A stretch of 64,000 bases of DNA, from the NCBI GenBank assembly GCA_035048815.1, contig JAUCBN010000007.1, positions 4,533,501 through 4,597,500 on the forward strand. The letters are read 5' to 3'. Positions 50,264 to 61,371 of this stretch are shown piece after piece; positions within the stretch are counted from its first letter, which is position 1; every line of letters starts with the position of its first letter. The notes beneath the pieces were generated by a model that worked only from the letters and a program-made list of their open reading frames with translations, ran no database searches and was not told the DNA's origin. Both the position numbers and the translations under genes were made by a program. The DNA is from Abelmoschus esculentus (Eukaryota > Streptophyta > Magnoliopsida > Malvales > Malvaceae).

Positions 50264-52183
50264 TTATTGTGGTCTGTGTTTAGACACTTTGATCACATCT
50301 AAAGCAACAAAATCTTGATTAGGATTTGTTGTTTCATGTGTAGTGGCCATCTGAGTTTCGCCACTACTTGGGGTCTGTTCCTTACTGCTGCTGGTTGAAG
50401 ATGATGAAACCTTATGATCTTTGCTTTTGCCCCACAAAACCAAGTAAAGACCTACAACAATGACGATGCCACCAACCACCCTGCACAAAGAAAACAGGTG
50501 AAGGGACAGAAAAAGTTGGTTTAAAAAAGCATTAAATCAACTTTGGGAGGGGGTGAGTAGGAGTTGTAGTGCGCACTCCATATAAAATGTCACGTAATAT
50601 TTAGTGGGTTAAGACGAAATTGGTTGATTGTCGACGAGTTGTTACTTCAGGATTTCTGTGTTAGTATGATCGAGAAATATGTAGTTAAATTATTGGACTT
50701 TAGGTTATGTACCTTCCTAAATACATTATCTCGGAGAAGATAAAGGAGCTCATAATGGCAACGATAACCATTGTCAAAGGATTAAATGAAGAAAAGAAAA
50801 CTGGACCCTTTGCTTGGATCACCATGGCTCCTATGTAATAAGCAACACCGGAACATACGATTCCCTGCAAAAGTAAAAGAAAATTCTCGAACGAGACGTT
50901 ATAGTTGTTATTTTTAACGTTTTAACTTGTGATTCGAATCGTAATTGTAATTTAAAATATGTGGTTTTCGTACACTGTAAACTGCAGCCAAGAGTTTAGA
51001 ATCCCAGTGGATGGCCCAAGCAGCGGCATTGCCCCTTTCCATTACCAAGGCAACAATGGCAGCTTCAATTGTGCCCATGAAGCAAATTAATGTTGTTAAG
51101 GAGAGCTCAGCAGGGTATGATTTCAGGGTGATTGCCTACAAAAAGATAAAAAAAACATAGATGTAACTCGTAAAACTTATATTGAATTTGATTTTCAATT
51201 TAGTTTAAACCTATGTTACTCATAGATGGACCTAAGAGTCACATCCTATATTCGTGTTTCGGAGTAACATTAACTCGAACGAAAAAAATTGTCGAAATTT
51301 TGATTTCTTACTTGAAGAATGACAAAACATGCCCAACAAACACATCCTACAAGGATCAGGATAGCACCCTTTAGTGGATCTTCAATGCTTGCTGCGTCAG
51401 TCTTAGTAGATTGGGAGAGATGATTGATTTTCGTCCACGGCAATGCCAACACTGGCCCATTGAACATGGTCATAATCATTGCTCCTCCAACAGTTCCAAT
51501 GGTCCCCAAAATCTTTGCTTGACACTGGACTTTCCTGACGTCGACTTTCTCAAGTCTGTAAAATTTCTTCACAAAATCAACTACGGAATCATCAAAATTG
51601 AAAAGAAGTCACTTTACACAAAAGGAACTCATTAACCACAAAATTTCACCTGCAAGCCCAGGCTAGCAAAAACACAAAGGCTGGAAGAACGTTGCACAGG
51701 GCGGTCGCAACGGTTGCTGTCGTATACTTTATCCCGGTGTAATACAAGTTCTGATCGATCGCAGGCCTGCCAGGAAGATTAACGTTACGTCCGTAATCGT
51801 GATAAACGTAAACCTTGAAAAATCTTTGTTAATATAGTTTTAGATTTTCGTTACTCCAATAAGCTCAACATCACTATCTGAAGAAATACAGATAAGGTCA
51901 TCTTTGGCCGAACTTTCCAGCAAAGAAAATTGTCGTCGGATTGTTATTTCTCGGACTGATTTCGAACATGAAACGCAAACAGAGAACCGAACCTGTCGAA
52001 AATAATGGCGAAAGGAGCAAGGACAATAGTGGCAATGGCGAAACGGTAGACCACCAAAACATGCTGGCTCATACCTCGGTTGAGAGCATATTTGGCAACA
52101 ATGGGCATGCCGGCCGAGCCAAACCGCATTAAAACCATGGCCACATACGGCAGAGCTTGATTGTATAAGCTACCCGTGGCCAT
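50264..52183 (-). CDS. WAT1-related (EamA/DMT) transporter with a damaged splice acceptor
   Basis: Coding exons: 52183-51993, [51917-51855], 51766-51650, 51555-51312, 51135-50974, 50864-50713, 50480-50264. The protein shows the family's opening LPYVAMVLMRFGSAGMPIVA, VLVVYRFAIATIVLAPFA, IDQNLYYTGIKYTTATVATA, and in the second EamA half GIVCSGVAYYIGAMVIQAKG and FFSSFNPLTMVIVAIMSS. About ten membrane helices are expected. WAT1-type (nodulin MtN21) proteins are membrane transporters; WAT1 itself is a vacuolar auxin exporter. The bracketed 63-nt exon encodes KVRPKMTLSVFLQIVMLSLL, the conserved link between helices 2 and 3. Its acceptor should be AG but reads CTTTGCTG. If it is skipped, exon 1 joins exon 3 in frame (FDR|PAIDQN) and gives 360 aa; with the exon, 381 aa. 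A substitution or sequence error are both possible. Confidence 0.9.
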
Positions 52184-52250
52184 GGCTTTTTCTTATCTTT
52201 CTTGAAAAAAGTTGAAGATTTTGTTCGAAGAAATGAAGGAGATGATGCAT

Positions 52251-52261
52251 ATATTTATATA
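52251..52261 (-). promoter_or_regulatory. TATA box of the WAT1-related gene
   Basis: TATATAAATAT on the gene strand, 68-78 bp upstream of the start codon. Confidence 0.6.
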
Positions 52262-52299
52262 CACAATCTTTTTTTAAAATAAAATAGATTTTAAATTTC

Positions 52300-54834
52300 T
52301 TCTTTTTAATTTTAATTTTGCATGTAAAAATTATTACAAGTTCTTCACGTCTTTCTCAACCCTTTTAAAAGTTTTGGACAAAATTTCCCCCATAAGGTGG
52401 AGTTTGGTGTGTTAAATCATCAATGAGCATTGCTTTGGAGTGGGCGGCCCCGAAAATTTAACTCGAACTGATGCGATCTTATTATAAATTACTTATATAA
52501 ACAAATATTCTTTTGATAAAATAATTCATCCAATTAATAATATTGTTATAAATATATTATTAATCATTAAATATTGAATTAAAATAATGACGAGACATGA
52601 TATAATAATAGCTTATCGTAAAATCTTCTCTCAAAATTGATATGTTATTTTTATATTACTCTCTTGATATAATAATAATAATTTAATAGTATCTTATCAT
52701 TGATTTGTGACATGATATAGTAATCCAACTTCCGTTTTAATCGAATAAATTCATTTAGATTGTCAACGTTTAAAAAAATAATTAAATTGATAAAATTTAT
52801 AAACTTTAAAATGTACACTTATTGAATTGTTCTATGAGAACAGATAAAAATATAAGCTTTGAGAACTAGAAGTGTTGATATACCGGATCATATAAGATGT
52901 TTGTTTTAATTTTATCGACAAAATAACTTTTTTATAATAATATATTAATTAATTGATATTTATATAATTTTATGATAAAAATAACACGTTTATAATAAAA
53001 CTATAATTAAGTGATTTTAATTATAATTTATCCTCTAAAAAATAATTATATAATATATTAATAGCTACAACATGATCAAATCAATGAACATCTAAAGATT
53101 TAATTACCATATAAGGAAATAAAATAATTTTTATTACTAAGCTCTATTTTTTTTTAAAAAAAATAACTCTAAAACTATAATTAGATGGTATAAAATAAAA
53201 AATAGATTTAATATTTGATTAAATAATTATTTTAGTTCTTATTTTTTAGAGTAATTTAATTTTAAATTTATTTTAAGTTAAAATAATCTCTACGAAAAAA
53301 TATAAAAACTAACGGTAAACAATTTAAAATAATTCAATAGAATGATAAGCTGACAAAAAAAAATATTTTATAAAATTTTATAAATTTATTTTTTAACTAA
53401 TGTAATATTTTTCATATCAATACATTTGTTTATATGACAATGTCATACCAGCATCTACTATCATATATGTTTCTCACATATGTTTCTCACGTCGTTTCAA
53501 ACTATGTACAATTAATAAATTGATAATTTTCATCCATAAATAAACTATTTTAGAAAAAATATTAAAAAATAATTTACTCTAAATAACAATACTAATCAAA
53601 ATAATTATTCTGACAAATATCGAGAAACACTTTTTGATTTTATACCTAATCAAATCTAATTCATTCAATACATTATAAATTAAAATTAAGTTCTATAAAA
53701 AATTAATATTTTTTTATCATACTTTATCGACTAGAACAATAATTACAAATAAAACTCGAACACAAATATTAAAAGATTTTATCATACTTTTTGAGAATTA
53801 TAAGATCATTGTTTCAGAAAATGATTTAAATTATCATCCAAATTAGTGGCACTAATTTATTGGACAACGACCTAAAAATCAAATTATTAAATAGAACTTT
53901 ATATTATATATATATATGAATAAAACAAGCACTTCATTTAAAATATTTACCATTTTTTTTATTTTACTAAATACAACTTTAATAAATTAAAATTATTAAC
54001 TAAATGTTTTTAAATAAGTCAATAATCTAAATTAACTCTTCTTAATAGCCTGAGATTCTTATTCGATTATTCCTATGAAAAGAATATTCAGTTACAAGGC
54101 ATCTAATCCCAATAAATTTAAATAAAATATTTTAAAAAATATTTCCCACTAAAATTACCAACTCTTGGGGACAATAAATTGTCTTTCCACTGGGAATAAT
54201 ATACAATTAATCAAGCACCAATAGAAATTGTCTACCAAAGTGGAAAAACTTTAAATGGACGGGTGGGGTTTGGTAATTAATTGGTAAATATTATCGGCTT
54301 TTTTTTAGAGAATAATGAAAATAAAATGTAAAAATAGATAATAAATATATTTTTAAGATTTTTTATTAAATATATTTTGATATATATTATGTAAATTTAG
54401 AATTTATATAAATTTTATATTTTTTAGGATTTAATTTTTTTAAAAGAAAATGTATGAATCATGTCACACTCCACAATATTATAATATCTTAGGCACGACA
54501 TTGGAAATCTACCCATCATGATAAGACATTTCCGATTGTTTCTTGGGTAAAATACTTTGAGGCCATTTAATTATTAGCATATTATTGTTAAGTCATTTAA
54601 TTATTAAAAATTAAAAAAATTAGTTCATTTAATTAAAATTAAGTCATTTGGTTTTTTAAGAATATATGATATATATATATTTTTTATTTTTTAAAATATA
54701 ATATACAATACATATTTTATTGATAAGATAAAATAAAGAATTCATATCAAACTTGAAAATCATTCTATTACTTATTTAAAATAATACGTTAAATAATTTC
54801 AAAATCTAAACTTCAAAGTAACAATCTATAAATA
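52300..54834. other. AT-rich intergenic, no gene seen
   Basis: About 2.5 kb without coding signal; it contains the foldback candidate at 53220-53612. Confidence 0.45.
53220..53612. repeat. Foldback repeat candidate
   Basis: The left end AATAATTATTTTAGTTCTTA then TTTTTTAGAGTAATTTAATT pairs with the reverse complement of the right end, AATAATTATTTTGATTAGTA then GTTATTTAGAGTAAATTATT, over about 45 bp. No certain target duplication. Chance pairing is a risk in such AT-rich DNA. Confidence 0.4.
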
Positions 54835-55025
54835 CACCAGACTAATATATTTAAAGAAAATTAACGCGGTTTCACGAGTTTATCAAGTCAAGTTGAATCT
54901 TGTTGGACTCGTTCAAATCTTAAGTCAAATTCACGCTTGAATAAAATTAATTTAAATTAAACACTAACCGAATTTTACTCGATTTAAACTTAACCTATTC
55001 ACGAGTTATTTAGTTCGTATTATTG
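54835..55025 (+). repeat. ACTCG-rich dispersed repeat, copy D (truncated)
   Basis: ATACACCAGACTAATATATT matches the reverse complement of copy B (ATACACCAAACTAGTATATT). Then come AAAATTAACGCGGTTTCACG, AGTTTATCAAGTCAAGTTGA and ACGAGTTATTTAGTTCG, in the order of copy A. The left half is missing. Confidence 0.55.
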
Positions 55026-55364
55026 TATATAAAGTATTATTATTCACTCATGGCAATAAAATTTAAATTATTAAATATGCTATTTTATGTACATATTTTG
55101 GATCAAATTCTAGACGACAATGTCCTAGGTATATTGACTTGTAGACAAGTATCAAGAAGGTCAAACACCACTAAAACAATCTTATGGCCAAACATTCTTA
55201 CAATAATTATAGACTATGATTTCTACTTCAAAGTCAAAGCGCATTAAAAAATCAGGATAATTTTAGAATAAAATAATAAAAAATCACATGAAAATAATAT
55301 GCTTAATAGACATAAAAATAGTGTTTAACGTTAAGTTGGTCCCACAAAATCTATTTTTTCCTCC

Positions 55365-55800
55365 TTTTCAGTATTTCCAACGCCGCCGTTTTACTTACTT
55401 CAAGGGTGTACAATTCGAATTCAATAAAAGGGCTCTTTTACTCTGTATTTGGTTTCACTCGTTTTTTCCAGAAATACCAGCTGTCCACCTTCTTGCTTCA
55501 GCGCTTTGGCTTTGCCTCGCCGCGCCTGCATCCGTCAAGGTACGCCATTGTTCTTCTCATTGATCACCGCATCAATGTATCACGATCTGAATCAGATCAT
55601 CGGTTTCTTTTTCATTCACATTCGACGATTCATCCATCTCTTTGTTTTTCGTCTTATTTTGGCTCGTCCGTTCGCATATTTCAGTTTTCCTGTTCTTGAA
55701 TTGTTCGTCATTGCGATTTTGGTTATATAAACTGAAAACTGAATGATTTCTAGATATAAGTGACCGCAGAGACTCTGGATCTGGCGTTTGAACAGGTTAC
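55365..55800 (+). other. Gene-like promoter/leader island without a gene body
   Basis: GC content rises (AACGCCGCCGTTTT, CTCGCCGCGCCTGCATCC). Two exon-like pieces are bounded by good splice sites: a donor GTCAAG|GTACGC near 55540, and a segment GTGACCGCAGAGACTCTGG ending AACAG|GTTACT near 55797, preceded by TTTCTAG. No convincing protein follows on the plus strand; a LINE remnant begins within 100 bp. It may be the 5' end of a truncated or moved gene, or of a long non-coding transcript. Confidence 0.35.
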
Positions 55801-55895
55801 TTTTTCAAATTCATCATTTGTTGGATGTTTATCATATTATTTTAAATTGAATATACTCAGCATCGGGCGTTTGCTTGTACCCGATATTTTTATCG

Positions 55896-56030
55896 ACTAA
55901 ACCATGTCAAGACATTCCCTTACCAAATGCTCTATGGTGTCTTGGAGGGTATAGCAAAAGGAACAATTTTTCGTCATTCATGTGCCTGAATTCCTCTAGA
56001 GCTGCTCTGCCATTGGACCATGGAGATGCA
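55896..56030 (-). mobile_element. LINE remnant with zf-RVT zinc knuckle
   Basis: The minus strand reads NCSFCYTLQDTIEHLVREC followed by LDMV and a stop. The C-x2-C...H-x4-C pattern and IEHL..EC wording are characteristic of the zinc-binding region after the reverse transcriptase of plant LINE-type elements. A frameshift separates it from RHMNDEK just upstream. Only this short piece survives. Confidence 0.7.
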
Positions 56031-57039
56031 AAGTAAAAGTAAACTTTGGGGGTGCTTCAAATCCTAAGCGAAGATTATACCATTCGTTTTAGTACCTGCT
56101 TAGTGTACGAATCGGATCGTGACCTAAATTTTTATGTCCTTTGTTACAATCTAAATTAAGTCACGTACGGATTGAATTCATCTACTTTACAAAAAGAAAT
56201 TAAAGTTTGACCCTTTAACACATCTTTGTATATATATCCGTTCAATTTTTATTTTATTTTTGCAAATAACTAATGTCAACAATTTTTTAAACTTATTAAT
56301 AGTTTATATCGTTATAAGCTGTCTCACTAAAAAAACAATACTCCAGGAGATATGTCTCAGAATCATAAGCTCTTATTTAAAGAGATCATGCCTTTGCAAA
56401 GAGAGGTCCCAGTATTTATCAACATTTTTCTTCAAAGATAATATACTAATTTTTGCTAATAAAGATAATTATGGACGGTATCGGTGGGAGAGGCAATTGC
56501 CTCAAATTTTATGAGTTAATTATATTTTTGAGATTTAATAATCTTAAAATTATTATAATTAATTTCTAATTTTTTATCTTTTTAAAAATTTATATAGTAG
56601 TTTATTAATTTTTAAATTATATAATTTAAAATTAACAAAATTAAACTTTGATCCTTCATATTTTCTGGTTTAATATCCTTTTAAGTAGTTTTAATTTTAG
56701 AATTTTCAAAATTTAACCTAAGATCCTTCAATTTTATGTTTTAATTAGAGTACTTTTTAAGATCCCCTCGTAGTTGGAAGACAACACATTTGAGAGGATA
56801 TAAAGCATTCAACTACTAGAATACTTTTTAAAGGGCTTCATTGCATGATTTTCTCTAATTATTGCACGTATGGAATGTAATTTAACAGATCATATTCATT
56901 ACCTAATATGTGGTGCCGAAATACACCCGAAGTTTTCGAAACAGAGATTCCTTCAAAACATAAATATAGCAGAAAACATAAAACATATAGAACCACCAGA
57001 AGCTGTTAACAAATCGGCAACACCATCTTAATATTAGGT
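56031..57039. other. Intergenic, no gene seen
   Basis: AT-rich. A phrase near 56472-56502 (GGACGGTATCGG, GAGGCAATTGCCTC) resembles a decayed hAT-type end, but no partner was found. About 56900-57039 is probably the HSP70 3' UTR. Confidence 0.45.
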
Positions 57040-59437
57040 TTAATCGACTTCCTCAATCTTAGGACCGGCACCACTGCCACCAGTGTGAGGGGCATCGTCA
57101 TCCATGCCACCACCCATGTCAGCCCCGGCACCTTGATACATCTTGGCAATGATGGGATTGCAGATGCTCTCGAGCTCCTTCATCTTATCCTCAAACTCAT
57201 CAGCTTCAGCGAGCTGGTTGCCATCCAACCATTGGATGGCCCCGTCGATGGCATCCTCAATCTTCTTCTTGTCAGCTGGGTCAAGTTTGGATCCGATCTT
57301 CTCATCCCTGACAGTGTTTCTCATGTTGTATGAATAATTCTCCAATGCATTCTTGGCTTCGACCTTCTTCTTGTGCTCCTCATCTTCAGACTTGTACTTC
57401 TCGGCCTCCTGAACCATTTTCTCAATTTCTTCCTTTGACAAACGACCCTTGTCGTTTGTGATTGTAATCTTGTTCTTTTGGCCAGTAGTCTTGTCCTCGG
57501 CAGAGACATTCAAGATACCATTAGCATCGATGTCGAAGCAAACTGTAATCTGAGGAACACCCCTGGGTGCTGGAGGAATGCCAGATAGCTCAAATTTACC
57601 CAACAAGTTGTTATCCCTTGTTCTAGCTCTCTCACCCTCGTAAACCTGGATCAACACACCAGGCTGGTTATCTGAGTAAGTGGAAAACACCTGCTCCTTC
57701 TTGGTGGGAATAGTAGTGTTTCTTGGAATCAAAACTGTCATAACTCCACCGGCAGTTTCGAGTCCAAGGGACAAAGGAGTGACATCCAAAAGCAACAAGT
57801 CCTGAACCTTCTCATTGCCTTCTCCACTCAAGATGGCAGCCTGAACTGCTGCACCATAAGCAACGGCCTCATCGGGATTAATACTCTTGCAGAGCTCTTT
57901 GCCATTGAAAAAGTCTTGCAGCAACTGCTGCACCTTCGGAATCCTAGTCGAACCACCAACAAGGACAACATCATGTACACTGCTCTTATCCATCTTAGCA
58001 TCTCTCAAACACTTCTCAACAGGCTCCATACACTTCCTGAAAAGATCCATGTTGAGCTCTTCAAACCTTGCACGGGTTATGGTGGTGTAAAAATCAATAC
58101 CCTCGTACAAAGAATCAATCTCAATGGTAGTTTGGGCAGTTGATGAAAGGGTTCTCTTTGCTCTCTCACAAGCAGTCCTCAATCTCCTCAATGCTCTAGG
58201 GTTCCCACTGATATCCTTCTTATTCTTCCTCTTAAACTCTTGAACAAAATGGTTAACCATCCTATTATCGAAATCCTCTCCACCCAAATGGGTATCACCA
58301 GCAGTGGCCTTAACTTCGAAGATACCTTCCTCAATGGTAAGCAAGGAAACATCAAAAGTGCCACCACCAAGATCAAATATCAACACATTCTTTTCACCAA
58401 CACTGGTGGCTTTCTTATCAAGACCATATGCAATGGCTGCTGCAGTTGGCTCATTGATGATTCGCATAACATTAAGCCCGGCAATGACTCCAGCATCCTT
58501 GGTGGCTTGCCTTTGGGAATCATTGAAGTAAGCTGGCACTGTAACAACAGCGTTCTTGATTGTAGATCCAAGGTAAGCCTCAGCAATCTCACGCATCTTG
58601 ATTAACACCATTGATGAGATTTCCTCAGCAGCAAATTGCTTTTCCTCACCCTTGTAAGTGACAACAATCATGGGCTTATCGCCAGGACCAGCAATCACCT
58701 TAAAAGGCCAAAGCTTCATATCATTCTGAACTGATGAATCGCTAAACCTTCTGCCAATTAATCGCTTAGCATCTGTTTTATTTAAATTAAAACAAAACCA
58801 TAAGTTTTTAGTCAACAAAAAATATACAAAAGTCAAATCTCATAAATTCTCCAAACCCTAAAATGAGGTCATAAATAACATTCAAGTACAAAGACAATAA
58901 TTTTATCTGTAGAAGTAATTCCTGAGAGCATCCAAAGTCTTAGATCTAAACCCAAGATACTTTTTTTTTGCAATTTACAGATTTAGCGAAGACTTTGTTT
59001 ATAATTACAAAAAAGTACATATTTTCAGAAACAAAATTAAACGGGAAGGCTAACTATTCTAAATTCTCGCTAGTTGAATAATGGCGTCATAAATAACGCA
59101 CAAAAACACAAATAAAAGATATAATTACAGAAGTAATTTCTACAGGCATGCGAAGTTTCGGATCTAAACCTAAAGCACAACTATTTAAAATTTAAAAATC
59201 GAACTGGAGAAATAGGGATTTACCGAAGACAGTGTTTATAGGATTCATGGCGACTTGATTTTTAGCAGCATCGCCGATCAAACGCTCGGAATCCGTGAAG
59301 CCAACGTAAGACGGCGTCGTACGGTTTCCTTGGTCATTGGCGATGATTTCGACACGGTCGTGTTGCCATACTCCAACGCACGAGTACGTGGTGCCGAGAT
59401 CAATTCCGATCGCCGGCCCTTCTCCTTTTCCAGCCAT
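57040..59437 (-). CDS. HSC70: Cytosolic/nuclear HSP70 (HSC70) chaperone
   Basis: Two exons, 59437-59224 and 58772-57040, give 648 aa, the usual length. HSP70 is an ATP-dependent chaperone that folds and refolds client proteins with J-domain cofactors. All three family signatures are present: IDLGTTYSCVGVW near the N-terminus, IFDLGGGTFDVSLL, and VLVGGSTRIPKVQ. The substrate-binding domain follows (for example NTTIPTKKEQVFSTYSDN), and a Gly-rich tail ends in KIEEVD, the EEVD motif that recruits TPR co-chaperones and marks cytosolic members. The single intron after NPINTVF splits the Asp codon (G|AT), the position typical of plant HSC70 genes. An upstream TATA box and a perfect heat-shock element suggest heat induction on top of basal expression. 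Locus looks intact. Confidence 0.97.
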
Positions 59438-59540
59438 CGCTCAAAAGTTTCAACAAAATCAAAGAACAAAATGGGGAAGGAAATGAGTGTTTTTTGTTCT
59501 CTTGAATCGAACTGTGTGGTTTAGCAAGAAGGGATAGTGA

Positions 59541-59547
59541 TTTTATA
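59541..59547 (-). promoter_or_regulatory. TATA box of the HSP70 gene
   Basis: TATAAAA on the gene strand, about 105 bp upstream of the start codon and 25 bp from the heat-shock element. Confidence 0.65.
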
Positions 59548-59571
59548 TGTTTCAAATTTCGCTGAGTAGAC

Positions 59572-59584
59572 TTCTAGAATGTTC
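59572..59584 (-). promoter_or_regulatory. Perfect three-unit heat-shock element
   Basis: TTCTAGAATGTTC consists of three alternating nTTCn/nGAAn blocks with correct 2-bp gaps, the binding site of heat-shock factor trimers. It lies just upstream of the TATA box. Confidence 0.8.
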
Positions 59585-59599
59585 GGATGGAAAATTGGG

Positions 59600-60196
59600 G
59601 ATTTTAAACCGTTGGATTCAAAAGAGTGAACCGTTGAGATTTGTTTTCATGCGAAAAGAAGTAAATGGGTCCACTATGTGTTTTTGTTGCGTGTTTCAGG
59701 CGGGTGAAATTTTTATTTTTCTTTGATGGGAGTCGGTCACGGGTTTTGACGGGTAGAATTTGAATGGTTTGGGTTCAAGCCAGAACCCAATTATACATGT
59801 GGGCCTTATTTTATTCATTTTTTATTAAACTTTTTATTGACTTTTAGACGATAACTTTGTTATTAAGTAAATATTTTTAAGACTAATAACTTACTAAAAG
59901 CTCCTACAATCCCTTTAATCCCTTTTAAAAAGGATATTTTTATTTGTACTTTAAGATATTAGTTTTTTAAACCTTCATTATAATTTTATAAAAATAATTT
60001 ACTAAAAGTTTGGGGAAATTCATTATCCGGTTTTAATTTTAGACTTGATAGATTTTTATTGAAAAATGATTTTAGTAAGATTATGATTAGATTAAATTTA
60101 CGATCGTAATCGAGATTGAGATTAGATCTAGATTTTCTAGATCCAATATCTAGTGGGTACCCAATAAAATCGAGATCAATGGCAACTATTCGAAAA
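59600..60196. other. HSP70 upstream region, no gene seen
   Basis: Mixed then AT-rich sequence without coding signal. Confidence 0.45.
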
Positions 60197-60397
60197 ATTA
60201 TTAGGTGAATTCTGTTCACCATGTCATCCATGGTCCTAATTAATCAGGACCGTTGATCTTAATTTTTTTCAAGTGAATCATCACTTCTTTCCTACATGGA
60301 TTTAGTAGGTGGGTAGTTATTAGGTGGTTATTTAAAGATCAACGGTCCTGATTGCTTGGACCATGGATGACGTGGTGAACAGGGTTCACCTAATAAT
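60197..60397. mobile_element. MITE with about 60-bp terminal inverted repeats
   Basis: The left arm runs ATTATTAGGTGAATTCTGTT, CACCATGTCATCCATGGTCC, ATCAGGACCGTTGATCTT. The reverse complement of the right arm runs ATTATTAGGTGAACCCTGTT, CACCACGTCATCCATGGTCC, ATCAGGACCGTTGATCTT. The arms are about 90 percent identical, with a loop of about 80 bp. The direct target duplication is not clear. No coding capacity. Confidence 0.85.
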
Positions 60398-60859
60398 CTC
60401 TCAAAATACTCACTGTTGATTTGTTAGATAAATATTTTTTGTTTATTTTTTATCAAACTTTTTTATATATATAATTATTAAGAGTATGACTCGACTTTAA
60501 TTTTCAAATCTATAATATTTTAGTTTTATTATTTAATATTATTATTGGTGACTAATTTTTTTTCTCTTGCTTAAATTTTTTTAATAATAAATCAATTGAT
60601 TGAGTACATGATATTAATATCAACTTTTACTAGTAACAAAATCAGATTTTAAAATTTAGAGCATGATATGATCAAAACCAAAACTGATTTTAATTTTTAT
60701 AAATTGATGACTACAATCAAGACCAATTCTAATCAAATTAAATGGGTATTCAATCCTATCATCCCTACTAAAAGCGACACATGAATGCTAAAAAATCATT
60801 TTTAATATTTTAAATAATAAAATATTAGAATGTATATTTTTAATAGCATACGTCTCTAA

Positions 60860-61300
60860 CTCTCTGGGTGACCGAGTTGTTATTATGGGATGGTTTCCGA
60901 GAGAGAGAGAGTCTGGAATAGTCATATAGGCTTCATCATGGAATGGGCACCTCAACAGGAAGTCTTGGCTGATGGCTCACAATGGGGTGGGCGGATTCTG
61001 GATTTACTGCGGAAGGAATTCGACACTCGAGAGCGTCTCCAGAGGGGTACCGATGCGATGCCGGCCTTGTTTCGTGTACCAGTTTCTTAACATGGGTCAC
61101 ATTTGTTATGTGTGGAGAATGTGTTGGAGAGGGGATAGATTGAAGATGCCATTAGAACACTAATGGTGAACATACAAGGACAGGACAGGAGATGAGAAAC
61201 AGAGCCATGGAATTCAAGACGAAAACATGCAAAACTGTGTCTACTAGAAGGCGGATCCTCATCGAGCGGTTTTGATCTCATCAGTTTGATACTTATATTA
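60860..61300 (+). pseudogene. UDP-glycosyltransferase pseudogene (UGT76-like C-terminal part)
   Basis: Three frames must be joined to follow the family. GFIMEWAPQQEVLADGSQWG starts the PSPG sugar-donor box at about 60918. GGFWIYCGRNSTLESVSRGV and PMRCRPCF continue it in a second frame. EMRNRAMEFKTKTCK (about 61190) gives the C-terminal helix in another. Key donor-binding residues are lost: the His of VLAH is Asp, and HCGWNS has become YCGRNS (His and Trp replaced). The N-terminal acceptor half is absent. It is a decayed fragment, not a functional enzyme. Confidence 0.88.
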
Positions 61301-61371
61301 CATGGTCGACAAGCTGTAACATTAACTAGTACTAGTGTTTCTCTATTTAGTCTGTTTTCATATTACATGGT

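Noticed and set aside
58240..58605. 121-codon ORF on the plus strand
   Set aside because: It is antisense to the HSP70 coding exon and has no independent signal.
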